Assembly: GCF_027497195.1 (NCBI RefSeq)
Contig: NZ_CP114905.1
Location: forward strand, 2,342,001 to 2,406,000
DNA from: Streptomyces sp. WMMC500
Lineage (GTDB): Bacteria; Actinomycetota; Actinomycetes; Streptomycetales; Streptomycetaceae
Direction: 5' to 3'
Length of the DNA stretch: 64,000 nucleotides
The notes beneath the pieces were generated by a model. The model was not told the DNA's origin. It did no database searches and was given only the letters and a program-made list of their open reading frames with translations. Below are positions 8,783 through 17,600 of the stretch, piece after piece. A program made the position numbers and the translations under genes. Every line of letters starts with the position of its first letter. Position 1 is the stretch's first letter.

Positions 8783-9826
8783 TCAGGCGGGGCGCTCGTC
8801 GGCGGGACCGCCGAGGTCCGTCCACCAGTACGCGTACTCGTACGGGCCGCCCGGCGAGACCTCGAACTCGACGTCCCCCGGCCCGCCGTCCAGCACGAAG
8901 CGGTACACGGCCACCGCGACGTGGTCCTCGGCGAGGGTCAGGGGCAGCCCGTGACCGCTCTCCTGTTCCAGGTCCCCGTCGTCGGAGCCAATGGGGTACG
9001 CGCTGACCTCGCTGTTCGCCAGGGTCGCCATGCCGCCGGTGCCGTTCTCGACCCGGACCCGTACCTCCAGGAAGTCGCCCCGGACGCGCGCCGCGTCGAG
9101 GGTCACCTCGAGGCCGTCCTCGTACGCGATGGTCCTGCCCGCCTCGACGGCGCTGTCCGTCTCGGGCGGGACGGGGGCGAAGAAGTCGATCGCGAGGACG
9201 ACGAGCAGGATGCTCATGCCGATGCCGACGACGGCCGCGACGCCGCCGAGCCAGATCCCCGCCAGGCCGGAGCCCCTGTTGCGCGCCTCGCCGCGCCGCA
9301 CGCGGCGGAGGGTCACGATGCCGAAGCCGAGGGCGAGGCCGCCGAGGATGACGGCGAGAGGGCTGAGCAGGAGCGTGAACGCGAGCACGGCGCCGATGAC
9401 GCCGAGGATCACCGCCGCGATCCCGGAGCCGTTGCGCGGCCCCGCGGGCGGCACCCAGACGTAGGGGCCGGGGAGGTAGGGCTTCGGGCCGTACGGGCCG
9501 GGGTCGGGCCCGGGCACCGGCCGCTGCCAGCCGGGCGCGAGGGGCACGGGCGGACCGCCGTCGGGCGCGGGCACCCGTGCGACGCCGGGGGCCGCCGCGG
9601 GGCCGGCCTGCCCGCCCGCCGCGGGGTCCGCGGTGCCGGAGACCCGGCTGCCAGCCGCCTCAGCGTCCCCGGCCGCGGCCGCGCCGTCACCGGCGGGCGC
9701 GTCTCCGTCCGCCTCCGCGGTGGACCGTGACCCGGCGGGTCCCTCGGCGGGGTGCTCCGGCTCCCGGCCCTCCTCCACGCGGAGCGCGCCCCGCCCCGCC
9801 GCGTCGTCCCGCCGGTCCCTGTCCAT
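8783..9826 (-). CDS. DUF4190-type membrane protein with DUF4352-like extracellular domain
   Basis: This is a protein of about 347 residues. A Pro/Glu/Ala-rich cytoplasmic N-terminus of about 130 residues with a PYGPKPYLPGPYVW segment is followed by a DUF4190-like pair of helices (SGIAAVILGVIGAVLAFTLL; LAVILGGLALGFGIVTL) and a further helix (GIGMSILLVVLAIDFF). The last ~120 residues are an outside beta-domain resembling DUF4352 (EVRVRVENGTGGMATL). The function is unknown; such proteins are abundant in streptomycetes. The start may be 9871 rather than 9826. It is transcribed after, and nearly overlaps, the gene at 9868. A GC-rich inverted repeat at 8691-8727 may terminate it. Confidence 0.75.
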   Translation of the reverse strand: MDRDRRDDAAGRGALRVEEGREPEHPAEGPAGSRSTAEADGDAPAGDGAAAAGDAEAAGSRVSGTADPAAGGQAGPAAAPGVARVPAPDGGPPVPLAPGWQRPVPGPDPGPYGPKPYLPGPYVWVPPAGPRNGSGIAAVILGVIGAVLAFTLLLSPLAVILGGLALGFGIVTLRRVRRGEARNRGSGLAGIWLGGVAAVVGIGMSILLVVLAIDFFAPVPPETDSAVEAGRTIAYEDGLEVTLDAARVRGDFLEVRVRVENGTGGMATLANSEVSAYPIGSDDGDLEQESGHGLPLTLAEDHVAVAVYRFVLDGGPGDVEFEVSPGGPYEYAYWWTDLGGPADERPA

Positions 9827-9867
9827 GGGCTCAACTGTACGAGCCGCCCGTACGCCGTCGGACCTGC

Positions 9868-10281
9868 TCACCCGGCGGTGTCACCCGCCCACGGCAGCGT
9901 CCCCGAACGGTCCTCCATGACCTGCACGCTCGGCCCCTGCCGCCGGTCCGCGGGCTTCTCGTCCTCCTCGTCCCCGGAGAAGACCACACCCGTCAGCGCC
10001 AGCACGATGACCGCCGCCGCGACCGCGAACGCCACCGCGCCCGTCGCGATGCCGATGACCGCGTTGCGGCCCGCGCTCACCCCCTCGCGCCGCGCGCGGC
10101 CGCGCGCGACCAGGCCGAGCGCCACCGCCGCCGGGCCGAGCAGCACCGAGAGGATCATGCCGTAGACCGTGGGCAGCAGGGTGACGCCGACGATGCCGCA
10201 CACCATCGCCTTCGTGCCCACACCGGCCGGTCCCCGCCGCGCCCCGGCGGCGGCCGGCGCCGCCGGACTGCTCGCCGCCAT
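9868..10281 (-). CDS. DUF4190-domain small membrane protein
   Basis: This is a 137-residue protein. Two hydrophobic segments (VCGIVGVTLLPTVYGMILSVLLG; IATGAVAFAVAAAVIVLAL) are separated by a basic loop (ARGRARREGVSAGR) and followed by a short acidic, exported or cytoplasmic tail. The domain matches the membrane part of the gene downstream. The pair is probably a tandem duplication plus fusion, co-transcribed on the minus strand. The function is unknown. Confidence 0.75.
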   Translation of the reverse strand: MAASSPAAPAAAGARRGPAGVGTKAMVCGIVGVTLLPTVYGMILSVLLGPAAVALGLVARGRARREGVSAGRNAVIGIATGAVAFAVAAAVIVLALTGVVFSGDEEDEKPADRRQGPSVQVMEDRSGTLPWAGDTAG

Positions 10282-10352
10282 GTCCGCTCCCTCCGCTGCC
10301 CGTGCGTGCGCACATGCTACGGAGCCGGGGCAGTGCCGTCAGTCCGTTGGCC

Positions 10353-10358
10353 TACGAT
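10353..10358 (+). promoter_or_regulatory. -10 element of a leaderless promoter (cog1816 deaminase)
   Basis: TACGAT ends 6 nt before the ATG at 10365, so transcription would begin at the start codon. No Shine-Dalgarno sequence precedes that ATG, which fits a leaderless mRNA. A good -35 is not evident. Confidence 0.45.
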
Positions 10359-10364
10359 ATTGCG

Positions 10365-11426
10365 ATGGCCGATCTCGACTCCTTCATCGCCGGTCTGCCG
10401 AAGGCAGAGCTCCACGTCCACCATGTCGGCTCCGCTTCCCCCCGCATCGTCGCCGAACTGGCAGCGCGGCACCCGGACTCCGCGGTGCCCGCCGACCCGG
10501 ACGCGCTCGCCGACTTCTTCACCTTCCGCGACTTCGCCCACTTCATCGAGATCTACCTCTCCGTCGTCGACCTCGTCCGCGACCCCGAAGACGTCCGCCT
10601 GCTCACGTACGAGATCGCCCGCGACATGGCCCGGCAGCAGATCCGCTACGCGGAGCTGACCGTCACGCCGTACAGCTCCACGAGCCGCGGCATCCCCGAC
10701 GGCCCCTTCCTCGACGCCCTCGAAGACGCCCGCCGCAGCGCCGAGGCCGAACTCGGCGTCATGCTGCGCTGGTGCTTCGACATCCCCGGCGAGGCGGGTC
10801 TCGCGGCGGCCGAGGAGACCGCGCGGATCGCCGTCGACGTCGGCTGTGAGGGCCTGGTGGCGTTCGGCCTCGGCGGCCCCGAGATAGGGGTGGCGCGCGG
10901 GCAGTTCAAGCCGTACTTCGACCGGGCCATCGCGGCCGGGCTGCGCAGCGTGCCGCACGCCGGCGAGACGACCGGGCCGCAGACGGTCTGGGACGCGGTC
11001 ACGGACCTGCGCGCCGAGCGCATCGGGCACGGCACGAGCGCGGCCCAGGACCCGCGGCTGCTGGCGCACCTCGCGGAGGCGGGGATCCCGCTGGAGGTCT
11101 GCCCGACCTCCAACGTCGCCACGAAGGCGGTCCGTTCGCTCGACGAGCACCCGCTGCGGCAGATCACGGAAGCGGGCGTGCTGGTCGCGCTGGGCAGCGA
11201 CGACCCGCCGATGTTCGGTACGGACCTCAACACGGAGTACGGGGTCGCCGCCCGCCTTCTCGACCTCGACGAGGCCGGGGTCGCGGCGCTGGCGAAGAAC
11301 TCGGTGACGGCCTCGTTCATGGAGCCGGCCGCGAAGTCGGCGCTGACGGCGGAGATCGACGCGTACCTCGCCGCCTGGCCCGCGGGCGGCGCCCCCAGGG
11401 CCGCGACCCCGCCCCCCGCCTCGTGA
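10365..11426 (+). CDS. Adenosine-deaminase-family enzyme, probably aminofutalosine deaminase
   Basis: This is a 353-residue TIM-barrel metallohydrolase. Zinc ligands and catalytic residues are visible: H17 and H19 (ELHVHHVG), H198 and E201 (PHAGET), H222 (RIGHGT), D279 and D280 (GSDDPP). It carries HVHHVGSAS and GSDDPPMFGTDL rather than the HLHLEG and NTDDP typical of true adenosine deaminases. A cog1816 protein of Streptomyces avermitilis once annotated as adenosine deaminase was shown to deaminate 6-aminodeoxyfutalosine in menaquinone synthesis, and I think this is its counterpart. That substrate assignment is inference. The GTG of the next gene overlaps its stop by 4 bp. Confidence 0.72.
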   Translation: MADLDSFIAGLPKAELHVHHVGSASPRIVAELAARHPDSAVPADPDALADFFTFRDFAHFIEIYLSVVDLVRDPEDVRLLTYEIARDMARQQIRYAELTVTPYSSTSRGIPDGPFLDALEDARRSAEAELGVMLRWCFDIPGEAGLAAAEETARIAVDVGCEGLVAFGLGGPEIGVARGQFKPYFDRAIAAGLRSVPHAGETTGPQTVWDAVTDLRAERIGHGTSAAQDPRLLAHLAEAGIPLEVCPTSNVATKAVRSLDEHPLRQITEAGVLVALGSDDPPMFGTDLNTEYGVAARLLDLDEAGVAALAKNSVTASFMEPAAKSALTAEIDAYLAAWPAGGAPRAATPPPAS

Positions 11427-12115
11427 CGCGCACCGCCGCCGTTCTCGCCGTCGCCCACCGCGGCGATCCGTACGTCGTACGCGAGAACACCCTCGGCTCG
11501 CTGCGCTCGGCGGTGGCGGCGGGCGCCGACGCGGTCGAGTTCGACGTCCGGCTAACGAGGGACCGCATGCCGGTGCTGCTGCACGACCGCACGCTGCAGC
11601 GGCTGTGGGGACAGGAAGCGGTTCTGTCGTCGCTGACGTACGCCGAGGTCCAGGAGCGCTCCGAGGGCGGCATCCCGACGCTCCGCGAGGCGCTGAAGGT
11701 CATGGCGGAGAGCCCGGGCGTGCGCTCGTTCATCGACCTTCCGGACCCGGCCGCCGCCGAGCCCACCATCGCGGAGGTGCTGGACAGCGACGCGGCGGAT
11801 CGCACGTACTACTGCGGCGGCACCGCCGCCCTGCTCACCATCCGCGCCGCGCACCCCCCCGCCGAGATAGCCCTCACCTGCTCCTCCCCCGTGCCGTTCC
11901 GCGCGGGCCTGCTGCGGCGGCTGCGCCCGCAGTGGCTCAACTACCGCTTCGGCCTCCTCGACGAGGCCACGGTCCGCGAGGACCACGAGGCGGGCTACCG
12001 GGTGTCGTGCTGGACGGTCGACTGGCCCCGCAACTGGCGCCGCCTGACGGCGCTGGGCGTGGACGCCATCACCAGCAACCGCATCCGGGGCCTGCGCCGC
12101 CACCTGGACTCCTGA
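11423..12115 (+). CDS. Glycerophosphodiester phosphodiesterase family protein
   Basis: This is a 230-residue GDPD-fold enzyme without a signal peptide, hydrolysing glycerophosphodiesters to glycerol-3-phosphate and an alcohol. The motifs are AHRGD (catalytic His, residues 11-12), ENTLGS (metal Glu), VEFDVRLTRDRMPVLLHD (metal Glu/Asp and second His), and a C-terminal SCWTVDWPRN. The middle is compact, so the protein is about 20-40 residues shorter than typical GDPDs. It is translationally coupled to the deaminase gene (GTGA overlap). Confidence 0.88.
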   Translation: MTRTAAVLAVAHRGDPYVVRENTLGSLRSAVAAGADAVEFDVRLTRDRMPVLLHDRTLQRLWGQEAVLSSLTYAEVQERSEGGIPTLREALKVMAESPGVRSFIDLPDPAAAEPTIAEVLDSDAADRTYYCGGTAALLTIRAAHPPAEIALTCSSPVPFRAGLLRRLRPQWLNYRFGLLDEATVREDHEAGYRVSCWTVDWPRNWRRLTALGVDAITSNRIRGLRRHLDS

Positions 12116-12137
12116 GGGGGCCACCGCAACGGCGGGT

Positions 12138-12174
12138 GCCGCGTGGCGGGGGCTCGACTCCCCCGCCACGCGGC
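12138..12174. terminator. Strong hairpin terminator between convergent genes
   Basis: Perfect 15-bp GC-rich arms (12138-12152 and 12160-12174) enclose a 7-nt loop and are followed by TTTCTC on the plus strand. It lies between the glycerophosphodiesterase gene and the convergent MFS gene, so it probably stops transcription from both sides. Confidence 0.85.
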
Positions 12175-12221
12175 TTTCTCTCCCGCTCCGTACGCCGGCT
12201 GTCCGGGACGGCGTACGGGCC

Positions 12222-13874
12222 TCAGCGACCGGCGTCCGCCGGCACCGGGGTCTCGTCGCGCCCGGCGGGCGCCGGGTCGGCCGCGGGCTGCGGCTCGGTC
12301 CCGGACTCGGCCCCGGGCCCGGTCTCCGGCTCCGGCTCCGCCGCGCCCGCCGCCGGGACGCGGCGCAGCAGGGTCACCGACAGGACCGCCGCCGCGAGCG
12401 CCAGGCCCGCCGCCAGCGCCGCCGCCACGTTGAGGCCGCTCGCGAACGCCGCCTTCGCCGGCGCCAGCACCGCCTCGCCCAGCGCCGCCGGCAGGTTCTC
12501 GGCCGCGCTCAGCGCGCCCGGCAGGGTCTCGCGGGCGGCGGCGTCCGCGCCGTCCGGTACCCCGGCGGGAACCGCGTCCGCCATCTCGCCGCGGTAGACG
12601 GCGGTGCCGACGCTGCCCAGCAGGGCGATGCCGAGGGCCACGCCGAGGTCGCTCGCCGTGCTGTTGACCGCGGACGCGGCGCCCGCCTTCTCCGGCGGGG
12701 CGGAGCCGATGACGAGGTTGGTGGCCAGGGCCATCACCGGCGCGATGCCCGGGTAGAGCAGGTAGAACCCGGTGATCAGCATCGGCAGGCCGCCCACGCT
12801 GTCGACCTGGGTGAGGACCACGTAGCCCGCCGCCGACAGCACGCTGCCCGCCGCCACGACGTACCCCGGGCGGACCCGGCGGGCGATCACCGGCGACAGC
12901 ATCGAGACGATCACCAGCATCACCGCCGCCGGCAGGATCCACAGCCCCGCCTCCAGCGGTGTCAGCCCCTCGACGAGCTGCAGGTACTGCGTGAAGAGCA
13001 GGTACACGCCGCCGAGGGCGACCGCGCTGAGGAGGAAGACGGCCAGCGCGCCGCTGAAGGTGCGGTCGCCGAAGAGCCGCATGTCGAGCAGGGGGTTGTC
13101 CAGCCGCAGTTGCCGCCGTACGAAGACGGTCGAGAGCAGGACGCCGAGCACGAGGGCGACGATCGCCTCGGCGTTCACGCCGTGCGCGGCCATCTCCTTC
13201 ACCCCGTACACGACGGGCAGGACCGTGACCATCGACAGCGCCACGCTCGGCAGGTCGAGCCGCCCCGGCTGCGGCGCCCGGTACTCGGGCACCAGGAACG
13301 GCGCCGCGAGCAGCACCAGCGCCATCACCGGCGCGCCCGCGAGCAGGGCGGCGCCCCACCAGAAGTTCTCCAGCAGCAGCCCGCCGACGAGTGGGCCGAC
13401 GGCCACGCCGACGGACACGGACGCCGCCCACAGGCCGATGGCGGTGGCGCGCTGCTTGGCGTCCTGGAACATGTTGCTGATGAGCGACAGCGTCGACGGC
13501 ATCACCGCCGCCGCGCCCAGGCCCATCACCGCGCGCGCCCCGATCAGCGCCTCCGCGTTCGGCGCGAACGCGGCCGCCGCCGACGCCGCGCCGAACGCCA
13601 CGGCGCCGAAGAGCAGGATGCGGCGGCGGCCGATGCGGTCGCCGAGGGTGCCCATGGCGACGAGCAGGCCGGCCATCATGAAGCCGTAGATGTCGTTGAT
13701 CCACAGCAGTTGGCCGCTGCTGGGTTCGAGGTCGGCGGCGATGTCGGGGGTGGCGAGGAACAGCACGGTCATCGTGACGAACAGCAGGATCGTCGGCGCG
13801 AGCAGCACCGCGAGGCCGAGCCACTGCCTGGGGCCGGCGCGCAGCGCGGGGGCCTCCGGGGCGATTGCGGACAT
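12222..13874 (-). CDS. MFS drug/proton antiporter (DHA2, EmrB/QacA type)
   Basis: This is a 550-residue protein with about 14 hydrophobic segments, the DHA2 pattern. Motif A is GTLGDRIGRRR after the second helix; motif C lies in the fifth helix (GVAVGPLVGGLLLE). The C-terminal ~50 residues are an acidic, Pro/Glu-rich cytoplasmic tail. It probably exports a hydrophobic compound using the proton gradient. It shares a minus-strand transcript with the FMN-reductase-like gene (36-bp gap) and diverges from the AfsR/SARP regulator, suggesting an export system controlled by that regulator. Confidence 0.92.
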   Translation of the reverse strand: MSAIAPEAPALRAGPRQWLGLAVLLAPTILLFVTMTVLFLATPDIAADLEPSSGQLLWINDIYGFMMAGLLVAMGTLGDRIGRRRILLFGAVAFGAASAAAAFAPNAEALIGARAVMGLGAAAVMPSTLSLISNMFQDAKQRATAIGLWAASVSVGVAVGPLVGGLLLENFWWGAALLAGAPVMALVLLAAPFLVPEYRAPQPGRLDLPSVALSMVTVLPVVYGVKEMAAHGVNAEAIVALVLGVLLSTVFVRRQLRLDNPLLDMRLFGDRTFSGALAVFLLSAVALGGVYLLFTQYLQLVEGLTPLEAGLWILPAAVMLVIVSMLSPVIARRVRPGYVVAAGSVLSAAGYVVLTQVDSVGGLPMLITGFYLLYPGIAPVMALATNLVIGSAPPEKAGAASAVNSTASDLGVALGIALLGSVGTAVYRGEMADAVPAGVPDGADAAARETLPGALSAAENLPAALGEAVLAPAKAAFASGLNVAAALAAGLALAAAVLSVTLLRRVPAAGAAEPEPETGPGAESGTEPQPAADPAPAGRDETPVPADAGR

Positions 13875-13910
13875 GGTTCTTCTCGTTTCGGGGTTCGGGG
13901 ACGGTCGGGA

Positions 13911-14504
13911 TCAGAAGGGGTACGGGGTGTGGGCGCGGACCGTGCGCAGGGCGCGGGCCCACCAGATGAGTTCGTCGAGCGCGTGGTCGGGGCAGTCGGT
14001 CTCGTGGACGGTCAGCGCGTGCGCCTCGGCGAGGTCGGCGCGCAGGGTGCGCAGGGCGCCTGCGCTCTGCTCTCCCGCGCGTACGTGCAGCGCCACCGGC
14101 CGCGCCTTGAACGCCTCGGCGCACCACACCAGCGCGCGCTGCAGCGGCCCGGCGGGGTGCGGCTGTCCGGCGGGGTGCGGCTGTCCGGCGGGGTGCGGCT
14201 GTCCGGCGGGGTGCGGCTGTCCGGCGGGGTGCAGGTGCGCGGCGGCCGGGGCGACGACGACGAACCCGTCGGCGGCGTCCAGCCACGGCCGCAGCTCCCG
14301 GACGGCGGGCGGCTCCGGCGCCTCGCCGGGCAGCACGCCGGGGCACGGCTCCGGCAGGCACGCCGCCGCGAGGTCGATGAGGTCGACCTCCAGCCGGGCC
14401 CGCCGCCCCGCGAGCCCGGCGAGCCGCCGGGCCTCGGCGCCGGCCGCCCGGCCGGGCACGAGACCGCCGAGGACCGTCAGGCGCAGCGTGACGTCCGTAC
14501 TCAT
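13911..14504 (-). CDS. NADPH-dependent FMN-reductase-like flavodoxin-fold protein with repeat-expanded loop
   Basis: This is a 197-residue protein. The ATG at 14504 follows GGAGG. The order of elements matches NADPH-dependent FMN reductases: LRLTVLGG at the N-terminus, LEVDLIDLA, a second flavin loop after ADGFVVVAP, then ALVWCAEAFKARPVAL and TLRADLAEAHALTV. The usual GSTR phosphate-binding signature reads GLVPGR. The second loop, normally about PEYNHSFPAPLK, has been lengthened by repeated HPAGQP units from an 18-bp tandem repeat. Flavin binding is therefore uncertain. It is probably co-transcribed with the exporter gene. Confidence 0.7.
   Translation of the reverse strand: MSTDVTLRLTVLGGLVPGRAAGAEARRLAGLAGRRARLEVDLIDLAAACLPEPCPGVLPGEAPEPPAVRELRPWLDAADGFVVVAPAAAHLHPAGQPHPAGQPHPAGQPHPAGQPHPAGPLQRALVWCAEAFKARPVALHVRAGEQSAGALRTLRADLAEAHALTVHETDCPDHALDELIWWARALRTVRAHTPYPF
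14149..14232. repeat. 18-bp tandem minisatellite (4.7 copies)
   Basis: Four perfect copies of CCGGCGGGGTGCGGCTGT and a fifth partial copy lie head to tail. They are in frame within the FMN-reductase-like gene and encode repeating Pro-Ala-Gly-Gln-Pro-His. Copy number can change by slippage without shifting the frame. Confidence 0.97.
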
Positions 14505-14653
14505 CCGGGGCCTCCTCCCGCTCGCGGTGACGACGGGAACCACGCTCCGGCAGAGCTCTCCAGGTCTCCTTCGGATCCGCTTCAGGTCCGCTGCGGGTAC
14601 GGGCCGGACGAGCGCCGCCGGGCGGTGTCGGCGGGCTGGGTTACCGTGAACGC

Positions 14654-17600
14654 ATGCGCTTCGGGGTGCTCGGTCCGCTGGCGGTGTGGACGGCCGGCGG
14701 CCAGGCGGTCCGCGTGCCGGAGGTGAAGGTCCGCAGCCTCCTGGCCGACCTGCTGATCCACGCCGGCCGTGCCGTGCCCGCCGACCGGCTCGTGGACGAC
14801 CTGTGGGGTGACGCCCCGCCCGCCAACCCGGCCGGGGCCCTGCAGACCCGCGTCTCCCAACTGCGCCGCGCGCTGGAGGACGCCGAGCCCGGCGCCCGCG
14901 CGCTCGTCGTCTCCCGCCCGCCCGGCTACCTGCTGGACGTCGACCCCGAGGCCACCGACACCGGCCGGTTCACGGCCCTGACCGCCGCCGCCCGCCGCGC
15001 CGACGGCCCGCGGGCGCGCGCGGCGCTGCTCGCCGACGCGCTCGCGCTGTGGCGGGGCGAGGTGCTGGCGGACTTCGCGGACGAGGAGTTCGCGCGGGCG
15101 GAGATCGCCAGGCTCGACGAGCTGCGGCTGACGGCGCTCGAAGAGCAGGCGGAGGCCCGGCTCGACCTCGGCGAGCACGCGCTGCTGGCCGACGAGCTGG
15201 GTGACCTCGTCGGCCGCCACCCGCTGCGCGAGCGGCTGCGCGCCGCCCAGTTGCGCGCGCTGTACCGCGCGGGGCGGCAGAGCGAGGCGCTGGCGAGCTA
15301 CGGCACGCTGCGCGTGCAGCTCGCGGAGGAGCTGGGCCTGGATCCCGGCCCCGAGTTGGTCGCGCTGCACCAGTCGATCCTGGAGCAGGACCCGGCGCTC
15401 GGCGCGCCGGAGCGGGAGCAGACGGCGGTCCGGGGCAACCTGCCGGCGCCGCACGGCGAGCTCATCGGCCGCGACGAGTCGGTGACGGCGGTGCGGGCGC
15501 TGCTGGCGACGGCCCGGCTGGTGACGCTGACCGGCCCGGGCGGGGTGGGCAAGACCCGGCTGGCGCTGGAGACGGCCCGGGGGCTGCCGGGGTCGTTCCC
15601 GGACGGGGTGTGGCTGGTGGAGCTGTCGGCGCTGGCGCCGCCGCGGCCCACGGCGGCGGCTCCCCCCGGGGACACGGCCGCCGCCCCGGACGCCGACGAG
15701 GCGGCGGAGGTCGTGGCCGCGGCGCTGGGCGTACGGGACGAGACCGCCGGCGGCGGCGTGCTGACCGGCGCCGGGGGCGCGGCCCCGGCGGAGCGGCTGG
15801 CCGACGCGCTGCGGACGAAGCGGACGCTGCTGGTGCTCGACAACTGCGAGCACGTCGTGGACGCCGTCGCGGCGCTCTGCGCCCGGCTCCTGGCCGCGGC
15901 GCCCGGCGTGCACGTCCTGGCCACGGGGCAGGAGCCGCTGGGCGTCGGCGGCGAACACCTGTGGCCGGTGGCCCCGTTGGACCTCCCGCCGCCGGAGGTG
16001 GCGACACGTCCGACGGCGCCGCCGACCGCACCCCGGACCGCGGCCCCCACGCCGGACCCGACCACCACCGCCGCCGCACACGGCACCGCGGACCGGGCCG
16101 CCTCCCCGGCGGGCGCGGACGGCGCCGCTCACCCGGCCGCCGACCCCGGCCTCGCCGCCCTCCGCGCCTCCGGCGCCGTACGCCTCTTCGCCGAGCGGGC
16201 GGCGGCCGTCGCCCCCGGCTTCGCCGTCGACGCGGCCAACGCCGCCGCCGTCGCGACCGTCTGCCGCCGGCTCGACGGCATCCCCCTCGCCCTGGAGCTG
16301 GCCGCCACCCGCGTACGGGCCCTCGGGGTGCACGAGCTGGCCGCCCGCCTCGACGACCGCTTCCGGCTGCTGTCCGCGGGCCCGCGCGACGCGCCCGCCC
16401 GGCAGCGCACCCTGCGCGCGATGCTCGACTGGAGCTGGGAGCTGCTGACCGGCCCCGAGCAGGCCGTGCTCCGTCGTCTCTCCCTGCACGCGGACGGCTG
16501 CACGGTGCATGCCGCCGAGGCGGTCTGCGCGGGCGACGGCATCGCCGAGGACGACGTGCTCGACCTCCTCGCCCGCCTCGTCGACCGCTCCCTGGTCATG
16601 ACCGCCCCGGGCGACGGCGTGACCCCCGCGCGCTACCACCTGCTGGAGTCCGTCGCCGCCTACGGCCACGAACGGCTCTGCGAGGCCGGCGAGTTCACCT
16701 CCGTACGGCGCCGCCACACCGCGTACTACGCGGCCCTCGCCGCCGAGGCCGAGCCCCAGTTGCGCGGCCCGGCCCAGCGCCAGTGGCTGCTGCGCCTGGA
16801 CGCCGAGTCCGCCAACATGCGCGCGGCGCTGGAGGACGCGGTGGCCACCGGCGCCGCGGCCACGGCGCTGGGCCTGGCCGGCGACCTGGCGTGGTACTGG
16901 GTGCTGCGCGGCCGGCTCGGCGAGGGCCGCCGCTTCCTCACCACGGCCCTGGCGACTCCCCCGGCACCCCCGGAACCGCGGACCCCCGGGACGGACCCCG
17001 CGCCGGAACCGGCCGCGGCGCCCGCCGAACCCGCCGCGGCCCGCCCCGACACCAGCGCCGACGCCCTCACCGCGGCGCGCACCGCCGCCCTCACCTGGCG
17101 CGCCGCCATGACCCTCCGCCTCGGCGAGACCCTCGCCCCCGACGCCCTGCCCGCCGTCCGCCCGCCGCCGCCCACCACCCTCCCCGAACTGGCCGCCGGC
17201 GCCCGCGCGGACGCCTTCCTCGGCCTCACCCGCCTCGGCCTCGGCCCGCTGCCCGGCGGCGACGACCCGCTGACCCGCGCCGAGGAGGTGTTCCGCGCGC
17301 TCGGCGACCAGTGGGGCACCGCCGCGGTGTCGAGCACGCTCGCCCGGCAGGCGGTGCTCCGCGGCGACCTGCCCGCCCTCGCGGAGTACGGCGAGCGCAG
17401 CATGGCGCTCTTCGCCGGGCTCGGCGACCGCTGGGGGCAGTTGCACGCGACGTACGCGCTCGGCACGCACGCGGAGATCACCGGCGACTACGCGCAGGCC
17501 GCCCGGCTGCACCGCGAGGGCCTGCGGATGGCCGAGGACCTGGGGCTCTGGTCGGAGGTGTCGGACAAGCTGTCCATGCTCGGCCGCGTCGCGCTGCTCA

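Noticed and set aside
14149..14232. Possible CRISPR-like repeat array
   Set aside because: The units are directly abutting with no spacers and remain in coding frame, so it is a minisatellite.
13110..14726. Long plus-strand open frame opposite the MFS and reductase genes
   Set aside because: It encodes a His/Arg/Gln-rich sequence typical of an antisense shadow, and the minus-strand genes have clear motifs.
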